DNA of 64,000 nucleotides from Saccharomycopsis fibuligera x Saccharomycopsis cf. fibuligera. Lineage: Eukaryota; Ascomycota; Saccharomycetes; Ascoideales; Saccharomycopsidaceae. Shown here piece after piece: positions 41,516 through 51,923 of the stretch. How positions within the stretch are numbered: the first letter of the stretch is position 1; every line of letters starts with the position of its first letter. The notes beneath the pieces are model-generated. The model was not told where the DNA came from, made no database searches, and saw only the letters and a list, made by a program, of their open reading frames with translations. Made by a program: the position numbers and the translations under genes. The DNA lies in assembly GCA_001936135.1 (NCBI GenBank), contig CP012812.1:1488001-1552000 (forward strand). Direction: 5' to 3'.

Positions 41516-43531
41516 TTAGAAATCATCCAACCAGCCCTTAGATCTTTCAACTGCCTTTTCCCACAACTTCCATTGCTTTTCTCTCTTTTCACTAGCCTCA
41601 TTACACTTGTAGACATTTTGGTCTTCAGAGCTCATTGAACCAGCAATGGTATTGCTCAAGTCATCAAAGTTTTTCCATAATCTTTCATCTTCATCTTGGA
41701 AGCCAAATCCAGCAGCAATGGCAGCACCGAGAGCAGTACATTCAGCAGAAACAGCTTCTCTGATAGTAACTTCAGGTCCCAATATGTTGGATTGAATTTG
41801 CATAACTTCCTTAGATTTAGACATACCACCATCAACAGAAAGATCATGCAATGGCATTCTCTTATCGTCATTGTTATGGCGAGAGTACATTGGTCTAACA
41901 GAGTCGATATCCATCATTTCCACAGAACCAACAGAGTTTTTAGGCGTAATGTCAGCGATACCCATACCATGAGGTGGAACATCAAGTTTGTTTTCATCCT
42001 TGCCAACCATTTTCATATCTTCATCTTCCCTTTGTCTTTCTTCAATAACTTCTGGAGCTTCAACTCCACATTCGTTAGCGTCTTGAGCCATAGCTTGCAA
42101 AATAGCCTTCACTTGAAAGCAAACACCTTCAATAGCAGCTCTAGCAATATGAGATGAGGTAGAATACTGAGTCAAACCAAAAACATTACCTCTAGTGTTG
42201 ATCCAGTATGGACTGTACAAACCAGAAAAGGCAGGCACAAATACCACACCACAAGAGTCATCAACTTGAGTGGCCAATGGACCGACATCAGAAGCCTTTT
42301 CAATAAATTTCAAGTTATCACGCAAGTAGTTGACGATAGAACCGGCAACAGCAATGGAGCCTTCCAAAGCATAGCATGGTTGACCTTCAGATTCCTTCAA
42401 GTATGGGAACCAATAAGCAAGGGTGGTCAAAGTACCATGAGATGAAATCAACTTCTTGTTACCAGTATTATACAACAAAAAGGCACCAGTACCATAAGTA
42501 CATTTAGCAGAACCTTGTCTCAAAACCAATTGGCCAACCATAGAAGAAGCTTGATCACCCAAGATACCAGTAATTGGTACACCCTTCAAGTACTTTTTTA
42601 AATCAGTAAAAGCAAGTTCGGTCAATCTGGTATTAAAGTCAAAACTCTTCAAGTTTGGAATCTTAAACGAACCAAAAAATTGCGATGAAGACTTGATGGA
42701 TGGAAACATGATTCTAGAAGGATCAATGTCCCACATCTTGAATAAACTTTCATCGTATTCGTTGCTTTCGATATCCACCAAACAGGTTCTAGAGGCATTA
42801 GTAATGTCAGTAATATATGATCTTTCCTTGGTCAAATTATGAACCAACCAGGTGTCAACAGTACCAAACATCAAACAATCATCATTAGTTGGGTTTTCAT
42901 ATAATTCTCTAACTTCATCAACATTCTCAATCAACCATCTAATTTTGGATGCAGAAAAGTAAGTAGCTGGAGGAAGACCAGATTTGCTTCTAGAAGCTTC
43001 GATTTCTTCTCTAGAATGATTCTTGGTGACACGGTCAACAATTTCGCTGGTTCTGGTATCGTTCCAGACAATACCATTGTATAAAGGCAAACCAGTCTTT
43101 TTGGACCAAAGGATGGTGGTTTCTCTCATATTAGCAATACCAATGGTCTTGATTTCGTACAACTGTTTCTGGGTAGCAGCATGTTCCTTGTTGACTTTAC
43201 CCAACTTGACCAAACAGGCAGCAAGACAAATCAAACAGTTGGCCAAAATATTTACTGGGTTACACTCAACCCATCCTGGTTGAGGGAAAATCAAAGTGAT
43301 TGGATTATTTTTTGGTTGTTCAAATTCCAAAGACTCCGTTTCTGTGATAGCAATACCTTCATCAGAAAACACTGGAGAGTTCTTGTCCAAGGAAGTGGAG
43401 TTTGCACTTGTTCTGTATTCGATCTGGTGCTTAGCAAATTCTTTGCCATCTTTGGTGAAAAGAATGGCTCTGGTGGACGTTGTGCCAACGTCTATAGTGG
43501 CGATTAAGGGAATAAATTCTGGGGCGCTCAT
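41516..43531 (-). CDS. GUT1: Glycerol kinase (FGGY family)
   Basis: A 671-residue glycerol kinase that phosphorylates glycerol to glycerol-3-phosphate with ATP, the first step of glycerol use in the cytosol. The N-terminal phosphate loop is TIDVGTTSTRAI (12-23). Family blocks follow in order: GWVECNP, GIANMRETTILW, GIVWNDTRT, FGTVDTWLVHNLT, TNASRT, GILGDQASSMVGQL, KCTYGTGAFLL, ALEGSIAVAG, VFVPAFSGLYSPYW, GVCFQ, LSVDGGMSKS and AECTALGAAIAAG. The end, AVERSKGWL, matches yeast Gut1. An acidic Met/Asp-rich insert of about 60 residues (about 500-560) precedes the LSVDGG block, where bacterial enzymes have a short loop; yeast Gut1 also has a shorter insertion there. The start is the first ATG. No transmembrane segment is apparent. 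Confidence 0.97.
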   Translation of the reverse strand: MSAPEFIPLIATIDVGTTSTRAILFTKDGKEFAKHQIEYRTSANSTSLDKNSPVFSDEGIAITETESLEFEQPKNNPITLIFPQPGWVECNPVNILANCLICLAACLVKLGKVNKEHAATQKQLYEIKTIGIANMRETTILWSKKTGLPLYNGIVWNDTRTSEIVDRVTKNHSREEIEASRSKSGLPPATYFSASKIRWLIENVDEVRELYENPTNDDCLMFGTVDTWLVHNLTKERSYITDITNASRTCLVDIESNEYDESLFKMWDIDPSRIMFPSIKSSSQFFGSFKIPNLKSFDFNTRLTELAFTDLKKYLKGVPITGILGDQASSMVGQLVLRQGSAKCTYGTGAFLLYNTGNKKLISSHGTLTTLAYWFPYLKESEGQPCYALEGSIAVAGSIVNYLRDNLKFIEKASDVGPLATQVDDSCGVVFVPAFSGLYSPYWINTRGNVFGLTQYSTSSHIARAAIEGVCFQVKAILQAMAQDANECGVEAPEVIEERQREDEDMKMVGKDENKLDVPPHGMGIADITPKNSVGSVEMMDIDSVRPMYSRHNNDDKRMPLHDLSVDGGMSKSKEVMQIQSNILGPEVTIREAVSAECTALGAAIAAGFGFQDEDERLWKNFDDLSNTIAGSMSSEDQNVYKCNEASEKREKQWKLWEKAVERSKGWLDDF

Positions 43532-43704
43532 ATCAAACTGAAGATCATAAACAGTAGTGTACTTGTGTTTGTGTATGTGTGTGTGTGTAGAATATAGTCA
43601 GAAGTGTTTTGTTGTGTTTTGTTTGATATTGAGTTTATAGATAAAAAGTTAAGGTAAACTGAATCAGTAAAAACAGAAGAGAGAGAAAAAAAAGGAGGAT
43701 ACAA

Positions 43705-43724
43705 AAAAACCTGGGGAACTGGGG
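43705..43724. promoter_or_regulatory. Two Mig1-type sites upstream of GUT1
   Basis: AAAAACCTGGGG fits the Mig1 consensus of five A/T, any base, then [CG][CT]GGGG, and a second CTGGGG follows three bases later. They lie 180-195 bases upstream of the start codon. Mig1 mediates glucose repression, which would suit glycerol kinase. However the best TATA-like sequence (TATTTATA at 43741-43748, TATAAATA on the gene strand) lies upstream of these sites, which is unusual for a repressor site, so this is tentative. Confidence 0.3.
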
Positions 43725-44965
43725 AGGAGGTAATGGCAAGTATTTATAGCATGAATTTCGTTGCAAACCCGAGTTTAACTTCGAGCGACCAGAAGTCGGC
43801 AATGCAGCGAAGCGGGACTCCCAGCAAGCTCCTATTTTCTGCCCTATTGCCCAAGAAATTACCCCGGATTTTAGGGTTTGCAGTGCAACAAAGATCGGCA
43901 GACAAAGGCGGTTGACTGTTGGGGTGCTGCGGACTTTTTTTTTTTTTTTTTTTTGCTTTAGTTCTCAGCAATCAAAAACTCTGGGGAAGTGGCGGCTGCG
44001 GACAGCCATGGCGGTGCGGTGCAGAAGCGCTTAAGCCGCGCGCACGTACGATAGAAACGTATAGAATGTATCATACTACATGTCATAGCAATTGCTATCT
44101 ACTGCTATACACAGCCATGATATGGGCATGACTAGAGTGCTGAGGCCTACAGGACCTCAGGAAGGTGTAGAATAAATGTGTTTTGAGAAGCCAAGCTGGG
44201 TGTTTGCGTGATATGAAATGGCTGGTTTGAAGGGCAAAGTGTTAATTTCAGAGTAAAAAAAATTTTTTTTCGTTTCCTTTAGTTTCCTCCTGGCTGGGGA
44301 AACGGGGGGGCCATCTGTCTGTCTGTTGTTGTCTAGGATGAAATCAGTCAGCCAGTCAGTCATGGGGCTTCGGGTGGAGTTGTGGGGGCCCTGCACGTCA
44401 ATGCACAGCGCACCTCGGACTTTCCAGATACGTACTGTCATGTGATACTCTAGTTAGCGAGCTAGCGAGATATTCTCCATAGTGGAGCTGCTATATTTGT
44501 GCTACAAAACAGTGCTGTTTGCTGGGCAGCCGGTTGCTGTCTCCACACTTGCGCGCTAAATTTTGCCAACCGTGCAGCTAAACTGCAGCTAAACTAGCGA
44601 TTATATGCAGATAGATGCGCCATTGTGCATCACTCAGCGCGAAGTCTGGTGGAGTTGCGGGCTTTTTCACGCAGTTGCGAACGTCCCCAGCACAGGTTGT
44701 TTTTTTTCCACGCACAATCACTATAGTTCATGCAGACATCATGCAGGCAGCGTGACCGGGGCAAGTGCTACAAAGTGCTATATCGCGCCTTCATAGAGTG
44801 CCCAGGCTAGTCTTTAGCTGGCATTTTAGCTAGCCTGTATGTAGCTGGTCCTAGCTGACCAATGTTTTGCGCCGGGGGCTCCAGCCACTCACAGGTCGTG
44901 CAAGGAAAATTCGGCACTATTGGAAAACTGGAGAAGTGGAGGTGGCGCCAGCCTGTGCTGCAGCG

Positions 44966-44989
44966 GCTGCTGCTGCTGCTGCTGCTGCT
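44966..44989. repeat. GCT trinucleotide microsatellite
   Basis: Eight perfect GCT units in a spacer. Not part of a recognised coding frame. Confidence 0.8.
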
Positions 44990-45520
44990 ATTGGCATTGT
45001 GCGAATTCGCATTTTGTCTTTTCTGCTTATATTTGACTTGTAGAATACGCTTTTCTATTTTTATATGCCCTGGGCTGCCAAAACGGTCTACTGTACTGTG
45101 GAATCAGATCAAAGGAAGAGTTATTTTTACTGCTGTACAATCTAGCATTCAAGCTAATTTGGTTATCTCGTCCGATAGTAGCACAAAAGGTAAAGAAAAA
45201 AAAATTTTAGATAAAAGAATGCCGTAGTAATTTTTTTTTTTTTTTTTAAAATAGACCCTATTATACAAACCCTACATAGATATTGGCTAGCCTATCATCA
45301 ATCTCGTCTCTGGTCTTGTAATCCAATCCCTTTTCAGAGATTGACTAACCTATCGTTATTGCCCATCCCATCCTTGATTGGATTGTTTGTTGTATTGCTT
45401 CCCACCCATAGCATAGCCAAGGCTTCCCCTTCGTTATGGCCCATCAGCCATCGCACCTTCCCGTTCTTTCCCAGCTCAATTTTCCATCTATATATATCTT
45501 TCACCATGAGCCATCGGCCG

Positions 45521-47212
45521 TCAAACAGCGAGCTCCATTTGCAAACTGAACCACTGCTGCTTACTGAGCTCCATTATAGGAATCCTGCCGCGTAGCAACG
45601 GGTAGTGCTGTGAAACAATAAGCATTGCAAGAAGATGCTCGCAAGTAACAATGCTGTCGTCGTTACCGGTATTTGTGGTTTTGTTTCTGTTTCTGCTGTA
45701 ACCAGCGCCACAAAAGATCTTCCTCCGGTGGCTAGTGTGGCTAGTGTGGCTAGTGTGCTTGTCATTTAAAGTTGCGGCTTGCATTTTATTTGTGGCTTGT
45801 GAATTCAAATGGCCACGCCGCTGCGTGGCTGGTGACTCAAACAACATTTGCTGGAAGTAATCGCAACTGCAGTACCACGACCTCAAATCGCAATGCACTA
45901 GCTCATAGTCAACAATGTCGTTTCTTTTGATCTTTTTGCGAAGTCTCAAGCCATCTCCATCTCCATCTCCAAAAGCTGCACCATCATCACCCAAATGACG
46001 ATGTTGTCTTGAATTTGCAGCATAGTTATCATCATCGTGCTGCAAATGTTTGCTTAAAAACTCATCATACTGTCTCAGCGTCGTGACATTGTTCACTGCC
46101 ACCCCTAACGCTTTCTCCACATTAAGGTTCCAACGATGCTTTTCTGTGTTGTATTGATACTTGATTTGCCTTTCTCTCCGATTATAATATTTCTTTTGCG
46201 AGTTATATGTGCTGATGAATTCATCATCGGAATCTGGATCTTTAGAGAGATAGTTGATATCTTTGAAAACTATTTCTGTATCTCCAGCTACAAGATTTTC
46301 AAAATTGCGGTATTTTTCCCATTTTGAGCTTATTTCTTCTTGCTCTCCGCCAACATCTAGAACATTGTCGCTACTGGCGATTGATAACGGTCCCTGGGCT
46401 TGTCCCTGGGCTTGGCCCTGTAGCATGGTCTCGAAGCTTTGGGTGGGCACGTATTCTCCATTCTCATCCACATATCCAAACTCACTGATGAAATTGCTAT
46501 TGTCAATGTTCTTTTCCCCGGTATTATTGCTATTATTATTATTATTATTCCCCCCGGATACCCGCGATGCAGTGCCAGAACCACGTTGTTGCTTTGTTAT
46601 ATTAGTATTAAAATTATTATCCTGCTTTCCCAACAGCTGCTGCCCATGTGGCCCCGGCTTTTGATTTTGATTTTGATTTTGCATTGACTTTTGCATTGGC
46701 TTTTGATCTTGCTTGTCTGACCCCTGTGCCATCGACAATTCTGAATCCAGCTCATTTTTCAACTTGAAAACTCTAATCAACCCAAACTCCAAAACTCTAA
46801 AAGCCTTCACCAAGACTTTTGGATAAAAGTTAAATAACTGCATTAAACTTTCTTCGTCAACTCTAACTTCAGTTTTTCCGACAGTGGCAGCGCTATCAGT
46901 AGCAATAGTGGTGGCATCGGGACTACTGCCCCTACTAGCAGCATTAGCATCAATGCTGCTGCTGGTTGTTGTTGTTGTTGTTGTTGAAGGTGTTACCGTA
47001 ATGGTGTGAAATAACTTTCCAATCAATGACATGATATGTTGCTGAGTAAGCGCCTCGATTTTCTCATCACTAAACGCATTCTCAACCATCTGTCTAATGA
47101 TCTCATCTTCATCATCATTTTCAACCTCATATTGATGCTCCTGTTGAACCAAAACCCCTTCTTTGGTCTGAGGATTGTCTGTTGCATCCCCTGCATGCAC
47201 CGAATTGCTCAT
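45521..47212 (-). CDS. SWIM-domain Shu2/Sws1 family protein
   Basis: A 563-residue protein whose C-terminus has the SWIM zinc-finger signature of Shu2/Sws1: C448-S-C450, 73 residues, then C524-E-H526-L-L-A529, fitting the extended C-x-C...C-x-H-x-x-A motif of that family. Shu2 in S. cerevisiae (223 residues) is the SWIM subunit of the Shu complex (Shu1-Shu2-Csm2-Psy3), which helps Rad51 filaments at replication-blocking lesions together with Rad55-Rad57. The surrounding sequence also fits: HCDLRSWYCSCDYF and CEHLLAMLIV. This protein is more than twice as long because of low-complexity inserts (Gln, Asn and Thr runs at about 77-83, 165-230), an acidic N-terminus and a His/Ser/Thr loop inside the SWIM domain. 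Other SWIM proteins are possible, but the size of the loop and CxHxxA favour Shu2. Confidence 0.65.
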   Translation of the reverse strand: MSNSVHAGDATDNPQTKEGVLVQQEHQYEVENDDEDEIIRQMVENAFSDEKIEALTQQHIMSLIGKLFHTITVTPSTTTTTTTSSSIDANAASRGSSPDATTIATDSAATVGKTEVRVDEESLMQLFNFYPKVLVKAFRVLEFGLIRVFKLKNELDSELSMAQGSDKQDQKPMQKSMQNQNQNQKPGPHGQQLLGKQDNNFNTNITKQQRGSGTASRVSGGNNNNNNSNNTGEKNIDNSNFISEFGYVDENGEYVPTQSFETMLQGQAQGQAQGPLSIASSDNVLDVGGEQEEISSKWEKYRNFENLVAGDTEIVFKDINYLSKDPDSDDEFISTYNSQKKYYNRRERQIKYQYNTEKHRWNLNVEKALGVAVNNVTTLRQYDEFLSKHLQHDDDNYAANSRQHRHLGDDGAAFGDGDGDGLRLRKKIKRNDIVDYELVHCDLRSWYCSCDYFQQMLFESPATQRRGHLNSQATNKMQAATLNDKHTSHTSHTSHRRKIFCGAGYSRNRNKTTNTGNDDSIVTCEHLLAMLIVSQHYPLLRGRIPIMELSKQQWFSLQMELAV

Positions 47213-48258
47213 TATTATGATAATGTGATATCTTTCAACCCCAAATAGAATCAGACTTGTGTAAGTTCCAATTGAATTATGACACCGGCTATGTAGTATA
47301 AGATGCAGTACTGGTAATGATTATGTAGAATATGACAGGTATGACCTAACTAGCGGATCCACAACCACGGTGATGATCTAATGAAAATGCGCAATGACAA
47401 ACCAGATAATAGAGCCAACACAGCACTGTACCGCTATAGCGCATAAAAAAAAAAAAAAATAAAAAAAAATAATAATAATAACAATAATAATAAAAATATA
47501 CAGTGTTGCTAATAACAGTTGTCAACCGCAATATGGATCAATATATCAATAGATTATTTAACATAAGATAGTATAGCGTAGCGTAGCAGACCGTAGCGTA
47601 TCTTTTGTTTGTGTTGCTATAGCTGTTTGAATAACAATATTGCTGTCTCGCTTGCTTACAGCAATGTCAAGCTAGCTCAATTCAATCGTTCTCGAAGCCC
47701 CCTGAAAAACTTGACAAGCTTCCATGATTATGTAATTATAATTATAACTCTAACGCACTTCCTTGTTATCCAGTTTGCGCACAAGTCTTTCAAAGATATG
47801 TTTCCAAAATTGAATTAATCAATCCGCTCCATCCAGATCACCGATGGACTCTCCCTTCCACAGAGTTTGCAATTTTTTTTCTAACTGATTAATCGCTCGA
47901 GACAGAAAGTTTGCACCGCCACTGGTGGCTAGAATCCCTATAGTCAAGACAACCTCATGCATGCACGGTTTCTTGTGACGGTGCTCCTAACCATTGCTAT
48001 TTTCAACATTGAGATCTCAATGTTTCCCAGCATCGCCATGGTGATTATTATCACTGAGAATATGTAAAAGAAGACTAGACAATTTTTTGATAGAAATAGA
48101 AATAGACAGATGTACATATTGGCTTTTCGGAACTGTCAGACTTGGTGCGGCTTCTTAATTTACAGCCAGAATAAAATCTATTGTGTGCGCTTAAACAGAA
48201 CTTTGGCCTGACTTTGAATGGGATTTTTCGATAAAATGGTACTTGTGAATTGACAATG

Positions 48259-48292
<34 letters not shown>

Positions 48293-49271
48293 AATAGTAG
48301 AGTACAACTTTATGAACATATTTCCAACTTAGCAAAAAAGTAATCCTTAAGCCTCTTTGTTTTTAAATAACAATTTTTTCACTACTTCGGCTCCTTGTCA
48401 GACAATTCCGAAAAACCTTTCTGCAGCTAAATTGTAACCTTCTGTAGAATGTTTTTAGGAAGTTATAATCAAGGCCTCCACCCTGCGTTTATAAACACAT
48501 CAATATTCTTTCAGATTGAAAGCAGACTTTTTTTTTGGTATTTGTATTGAGTAATGTAGGATTATTGTGAAACAATTTCAAATTCATAGGAAATAGAAAT
48601 TTCAGATTTTTCCAGAAAGATGTCTGTCAATCTGCCAAAAAAACAAAAAAAAAAAAAAAGATTGACTATTTTTTTTTTTTGCTTTATAGTTCTATCTGTA
48701 ATCTACTATAAATGTTTTGACTAAATGTTTCTCTTGAATATTTGCTAGTTGCCAAATGTTTTCTAGTTGAATCTCCACGATGATGTTTGAACACTACTAA
48801 GTTAGGAGAAGAAAAAAAAAATACAGTAAAAAACAAAAAGTATTCTAGAGACAAAACAAAGGATAAGCAAAAATGTTTTAGAAACCTGGAAAAAGCCTAC
48901 CCTTCACTCAGTAAAATTTTCCTGACACATCTTTTCCAAAACAAAGAAGCTATCAACTATAGAAAATAGGACTACATGTAGATTATTTACACGTGCTCTG
49001 TGAACCAATTTTGCCATGACTGACTGGACATGCTGCGCAGTGCGCTTTGGAGTAGATCCTATATCAAAACGTTAGCATTGTTTGGAAGGCAAAGTTAGCT
49101 AACACTAAAGTAAAGTTTTACCAAAGTCTACAATTGTCAAACTTGGGTATCATTAAACATTAGATTTGGTGATATATATACAGTACTAAATTACAGCTTA
49201 GACAAAAAAAAAACCAAAAAAAAAAAAAAAAAATACATCAAGTAGATTATTCCTAATAAATACAGTTTCTC
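47213..49271. other. 2-kb spacer upstream of the SWIM gene, with a T32 run
   Basis: It begins with the promoter of the SWIM gene, including four GTAGC words at 47576-47600, and ends in the A-rich 3' region of RAD16. A run of 32 T is at 48260-48291. A short element shared with 29.6 kb lies at 48493-48522. No gene is convincing. Confidence 0.45.
48493..48522. repeat. Short element shared with 29.6 kb, copy 2
   Basis: AAACACATCAATATTCT followed by TTTCAGATTGAAA. About 26 of 29 positions match the copy at 29631, and the difference in the terminal stem is compensated on both sides. See the first copy. Confidence 0.5.
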
Positions 49272-51923
49272 TCAAGTACTAAACAAGAACTGCAAATCAG
49301 CAGGAGTTAACCGATTAGCCGCAGTTTCATCACCGCCCACTGTTGCATTAACCATATCTGCTTTCTTTTCCTGTAATTCCAAAATCTTCTTTTCAATACT
49401 GTCAGCAATACAAAATTTGACAATTCGCACTGGTCGCATTTGCAAGATACGGTGCACTCTATCACATTGCCATTCCACTGCAGGATTCCACCATGGATCC
49501 ATAATGAAAATCTGACTAGCTTCAGTCAAGTTCAATGCCACACCACCGGCTTTAAGAGACACTAAGAAGACTTCCACATTGACATTATTCATGAAATGAG
49601 AAATAGTGTTTGCACGTTGTTGAGGCGACATTGACCCTTGTAACCGAACAGTTTTGAAACCTGCTCTCTTGAGTCGCCAGTCTACCAAATCCAAAAAAGA
49701 AGTAAACTGAGAATAAACAATCGATTTGATGGTATGATTGTTGGATCTCAGCTTGTATAATTCTTCAACCAACGCTTCAATCTTTGTGGAAGATTTCCAT
49801 CTACCGGCTGACATGTTGATCTTATTAACAATGCTAGTTTTCTTGTTTCCTCTTGCTTCCAACTCTTCTGCTACTTCCAAAGCAGGAGCGTTCAAATCAA
49901 TAGAAAGTCCAATATGGCAAACTGGGCACTCAAGCTTGTTTTTGCTGTCGTAAGAGTCAAAAGATTCAATGTATTCCTTGATACATAATCGGCAAAACTT
50001 GTGATGACATTTACTCTCAATTGCATCTTCTGCTTCATCATCACAAAGCTCGCACACAATCGCTTCATATCCAGCAACTTTTCGGTTGCTCAATCTTTTC
50101 AACACCAAGTCCGGATGATCTGCTAATTGTCTCATTCTAGTAATTAAGGTAAAAATGTTGGCATAATTATTGAGCACCACCCCTTCTTCGACATAATCAT
50201 TAAACTGTCTGTTGACATCACTGTATAATGACTGGTACAAATCTTTCTCTTCAGGATTGAATAAGTCATATCTAACTTCAACGAGTTTTGGTGGCAAGCC
50301 CAAATCGTCTGCCCTTTCCATCTTGGTACGTCTTAACATGATTCTTGCCAATAAAAGTTGAAGCCTAGTAAATGCTTCTGCACCTCTAGCGGACTCATTA
50401 TTACTAACAACTTTCACTGCATCTTCCACATTGCTTTCAAGACGTTCAGCAATTTCTTCTTCTTTCACGTTACCTTCTGCATCAGTGATACCATATTTGA
50501 TAATATTTTTCAAAAAGAAATGGTTGAAAAAATTGGTATGCTGCATTGGACGACAGCCACATTGAGCACAAAGACTGTTATTGATGAAATTCCATTCCAT
50601 GCTTCGACACTCACATTTAGTACAGAAATATTCACAAAATGGTTGAATTCTCAAAAAGCGAATTAGCGAATACAATTCACCTATTCTGTTTTGTAATGGA
50701 GTACCAGATAAACACCATTTCTTAACACACTTCAAATTATTGACCGATTTTGCCGTACCTGATTGTCTATCTTTAATACTATGAGCTTCATCCAAAACCA
50801 CTCTATAAAAATCAATGGCATGTAAGGCACTTTTTTCTTTATGAACGCCGGTAACTCGTTTGAAACCGTACTGCTGTTTTCTCCAAACACTTTCAAGGAC
50901 AGAATAAGTAGTTAAAATAACATCATACTTCAACAACTCTTCCATATTGTTGGTTCTGCTGGCACCATGGAATATATATGCTTTCATTAGCCCATTGGTA
51001 TGCGCTTCAATTTCACTTTTCCATTGCATAATAGCCACCGCAGGGGCCACAACCAAGTTCGGAGTCTTGTTTCTATCGCTCATAAATAATGCAATAGTCT
51101 GAATGGTTTTTCCCATGCCCATCTCATCAGCCAATACACCGCCTTGAAATGCGCTTTCTTCTTGTTTGATCAACCAGTTAAGTCCTTCAAGTTGAAACGG
51201 CAAGAGGTTGATGGTCATACCAATAGGCTGAGGTGCTTCCTCAACAGAAATGGGCTTCATGGTGTTCAAGTCATCAAATACTGTTTTTAACTCCTCGTGG
51301 TTTGCAAAAAGCTTTTCTGTCATCCATTTGAAGTAATCAATTTTCTTTCTTGGTTTCTTTGGAGCAGTGGATTTCTTTCTTGGAGCACGCCTTCTTGGAG
51401 CTGGCGGTTCTTCTTCTTCAGAAAGCTCAGGTTCAGGTTCTGCTGCTGCTGCTTCATCTGCTTCGTCGTTAGATGAAGCTTCATCAGGAACGTAATCTTC
51501 GTCACCACTATCAGTGTCAGACCCCTCATTGCCATCTTCATCATCTAGGACTTTGACCTTTGCCTTAGATCTACCATTAGCCATTCTTTGTCTTTTTGGC
51601 TTTGTAACAGCTTCTCGCGAAGACCTTTTGGTAGATCTAGCTGAACTGGTGCCCTGAGGCGATTCTTCGACAGCAACAATATGATCATCGTTCTCATCCC
51701 CAATAACAGCTCTCGATCTTCTTCTAGTTCTTGTTGCTGGCTGGCTAACTTCTTCTCCTTGCTCTTCGTTCTTCAAGGTCTGCTTCCTAGCTCTAGAATT
51801 TCTCTTCTTCTTCTCAATAATGAAACCTCCTCCTTCAACAAGCTCGACATCATCTTCTCTCTTGACTTCCTCATCGCCGGAGTTAGTTGCTGTAGCCTTT
51901 CCGTTCCTTAGTTGTCTTGCCAT
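49272..51923 (-). CDS. RAD16: Nucleotide excision repair ATPase Rad16 (SNF2 + RING)
   Basis: An 883-residue Rad16, the Swi2/Snf2 ATPase that with Rad7 recognises lesions in silent chromatin for global-genome nucleotide excision repair and acts in an E3 ligase. After about 195 charged, disordered residues comes the ATPase domain: [10 protein letters not shown] (264-273), DEAH (378-381), a Cys cluster (434-457) before [10 protein letters not shown], and [17 protein letters not shown]3HC4 RING (C624 to C669) is inserted between the lobes, as in Rad16. The second lobe has [24 protein letters not shown] and [10 protein letters not shown], and the C-terminus [10 protein letters not shown] matches Rad16. 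One oddity: motif VI, HRIGQ in Rad16, reads HRILQ (L827). Divergent from MGS1 by 429 bases. Confidence 0.97.
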   Translation of the reverse strand: MARQLRNGKATATNSGDEEVKREDDVELVEGGGFIIEKKKRNSRARKQTLKNEEQGEEVSQPATRTRRRSRAVIGDENDDHIVAVEESPQGTSSARSTKRSSREAVTKPKRQRMANGRSKAKVKVLDDEDGNEGSDTDSGDEDYVPDEASSNDEADEAAAAEPEPELSEEEEPPAPRRRAPRKKSTAPKKPRKKIDYFKWMTEKLFANHEELKTVFDDLNTMKPISVEEAPQPIGMTINLLPFQLEGLNWLIKQEESAFQGGVLADEMGMGKTIQTIALFMSDRNKTPNLVVAPAVAIMQWKSEIEAHTNGLMKAYIFHGASRTNNMEELLKYDVILTTYSVLESVWRKQQYGFKRVTGVHKEKSALHAIDFYRVVLDEAHSIKDRQSGTAKSVNNLKCVKKWCLSGTPLQNRIGELYSLIRFLRIQPFCEYFCTKCECRSMEWNFINNSLCAQCGCRPMQHTNFFNHFFLKNIIKYGITDAEGNVKEEEIAERLESNVEDAVKVVSNNESARGAEAFTRLQLLLARIMLRRTKMERADDLGLPPKLVEVRYDLFNPEEKDLYQSLYSDVNRQFNDYVEEGVVLNNYANIFTLITRMRQLADHPDLVLKRLSNRKVAGYEAIVCELCDDEAEDAIESKCHHKFCRLCIKEYIESFDSYDSKNKLECPVCHIGLSIDLNAPALEVAEELEARGNKKTSIVNKINMSAGRWKSSTKIEALVEELYKLRSNNHTIKSIVYSQFTSFLDLVDWRLKRAGFKTVRLQGSMSPQQRANTISHFMNNVNVEVFLVSLKAGGVALNLTEASQIFIMDPWWNPAVEWQCDRVHRILQMRPVRIVKFCIADSIEKKILELQEKKADMVNATVGGDETAANRLTPADLQFLFST

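Larger units (their letters stand above)
43532..45520. other. 2-kb spacer upstream of GUT1, with a GCT repeat
   Basis: GC content is higher than in most spacers. It holds a GT-rich tract (43566-43588), T-run (43937-43954), two direct copies of TGCAGCTAAAC (44573-44594), many TAGCT words (four between 44810 and 44860), and eight GCT units at 44966-44989. There is no convincing gene. It is probably a long regulatory region of GUT1 plus the 3' side of the SWIM-domain gene. Confidence 0.4.

Noticed and set aside
41248-41616. 122-codon minus-strand frame overlapping the GUT1 end
   Set aside because: Phe/Leu-rich translation of the A-rich GUT1 3' region; overlaps the real gene in another frame.
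44862-45227. 121-codon open frame including a polyleucine run
   Set aside because: The leucines come from the GCT repeat read in the CTG frame; no other gene-like feature.
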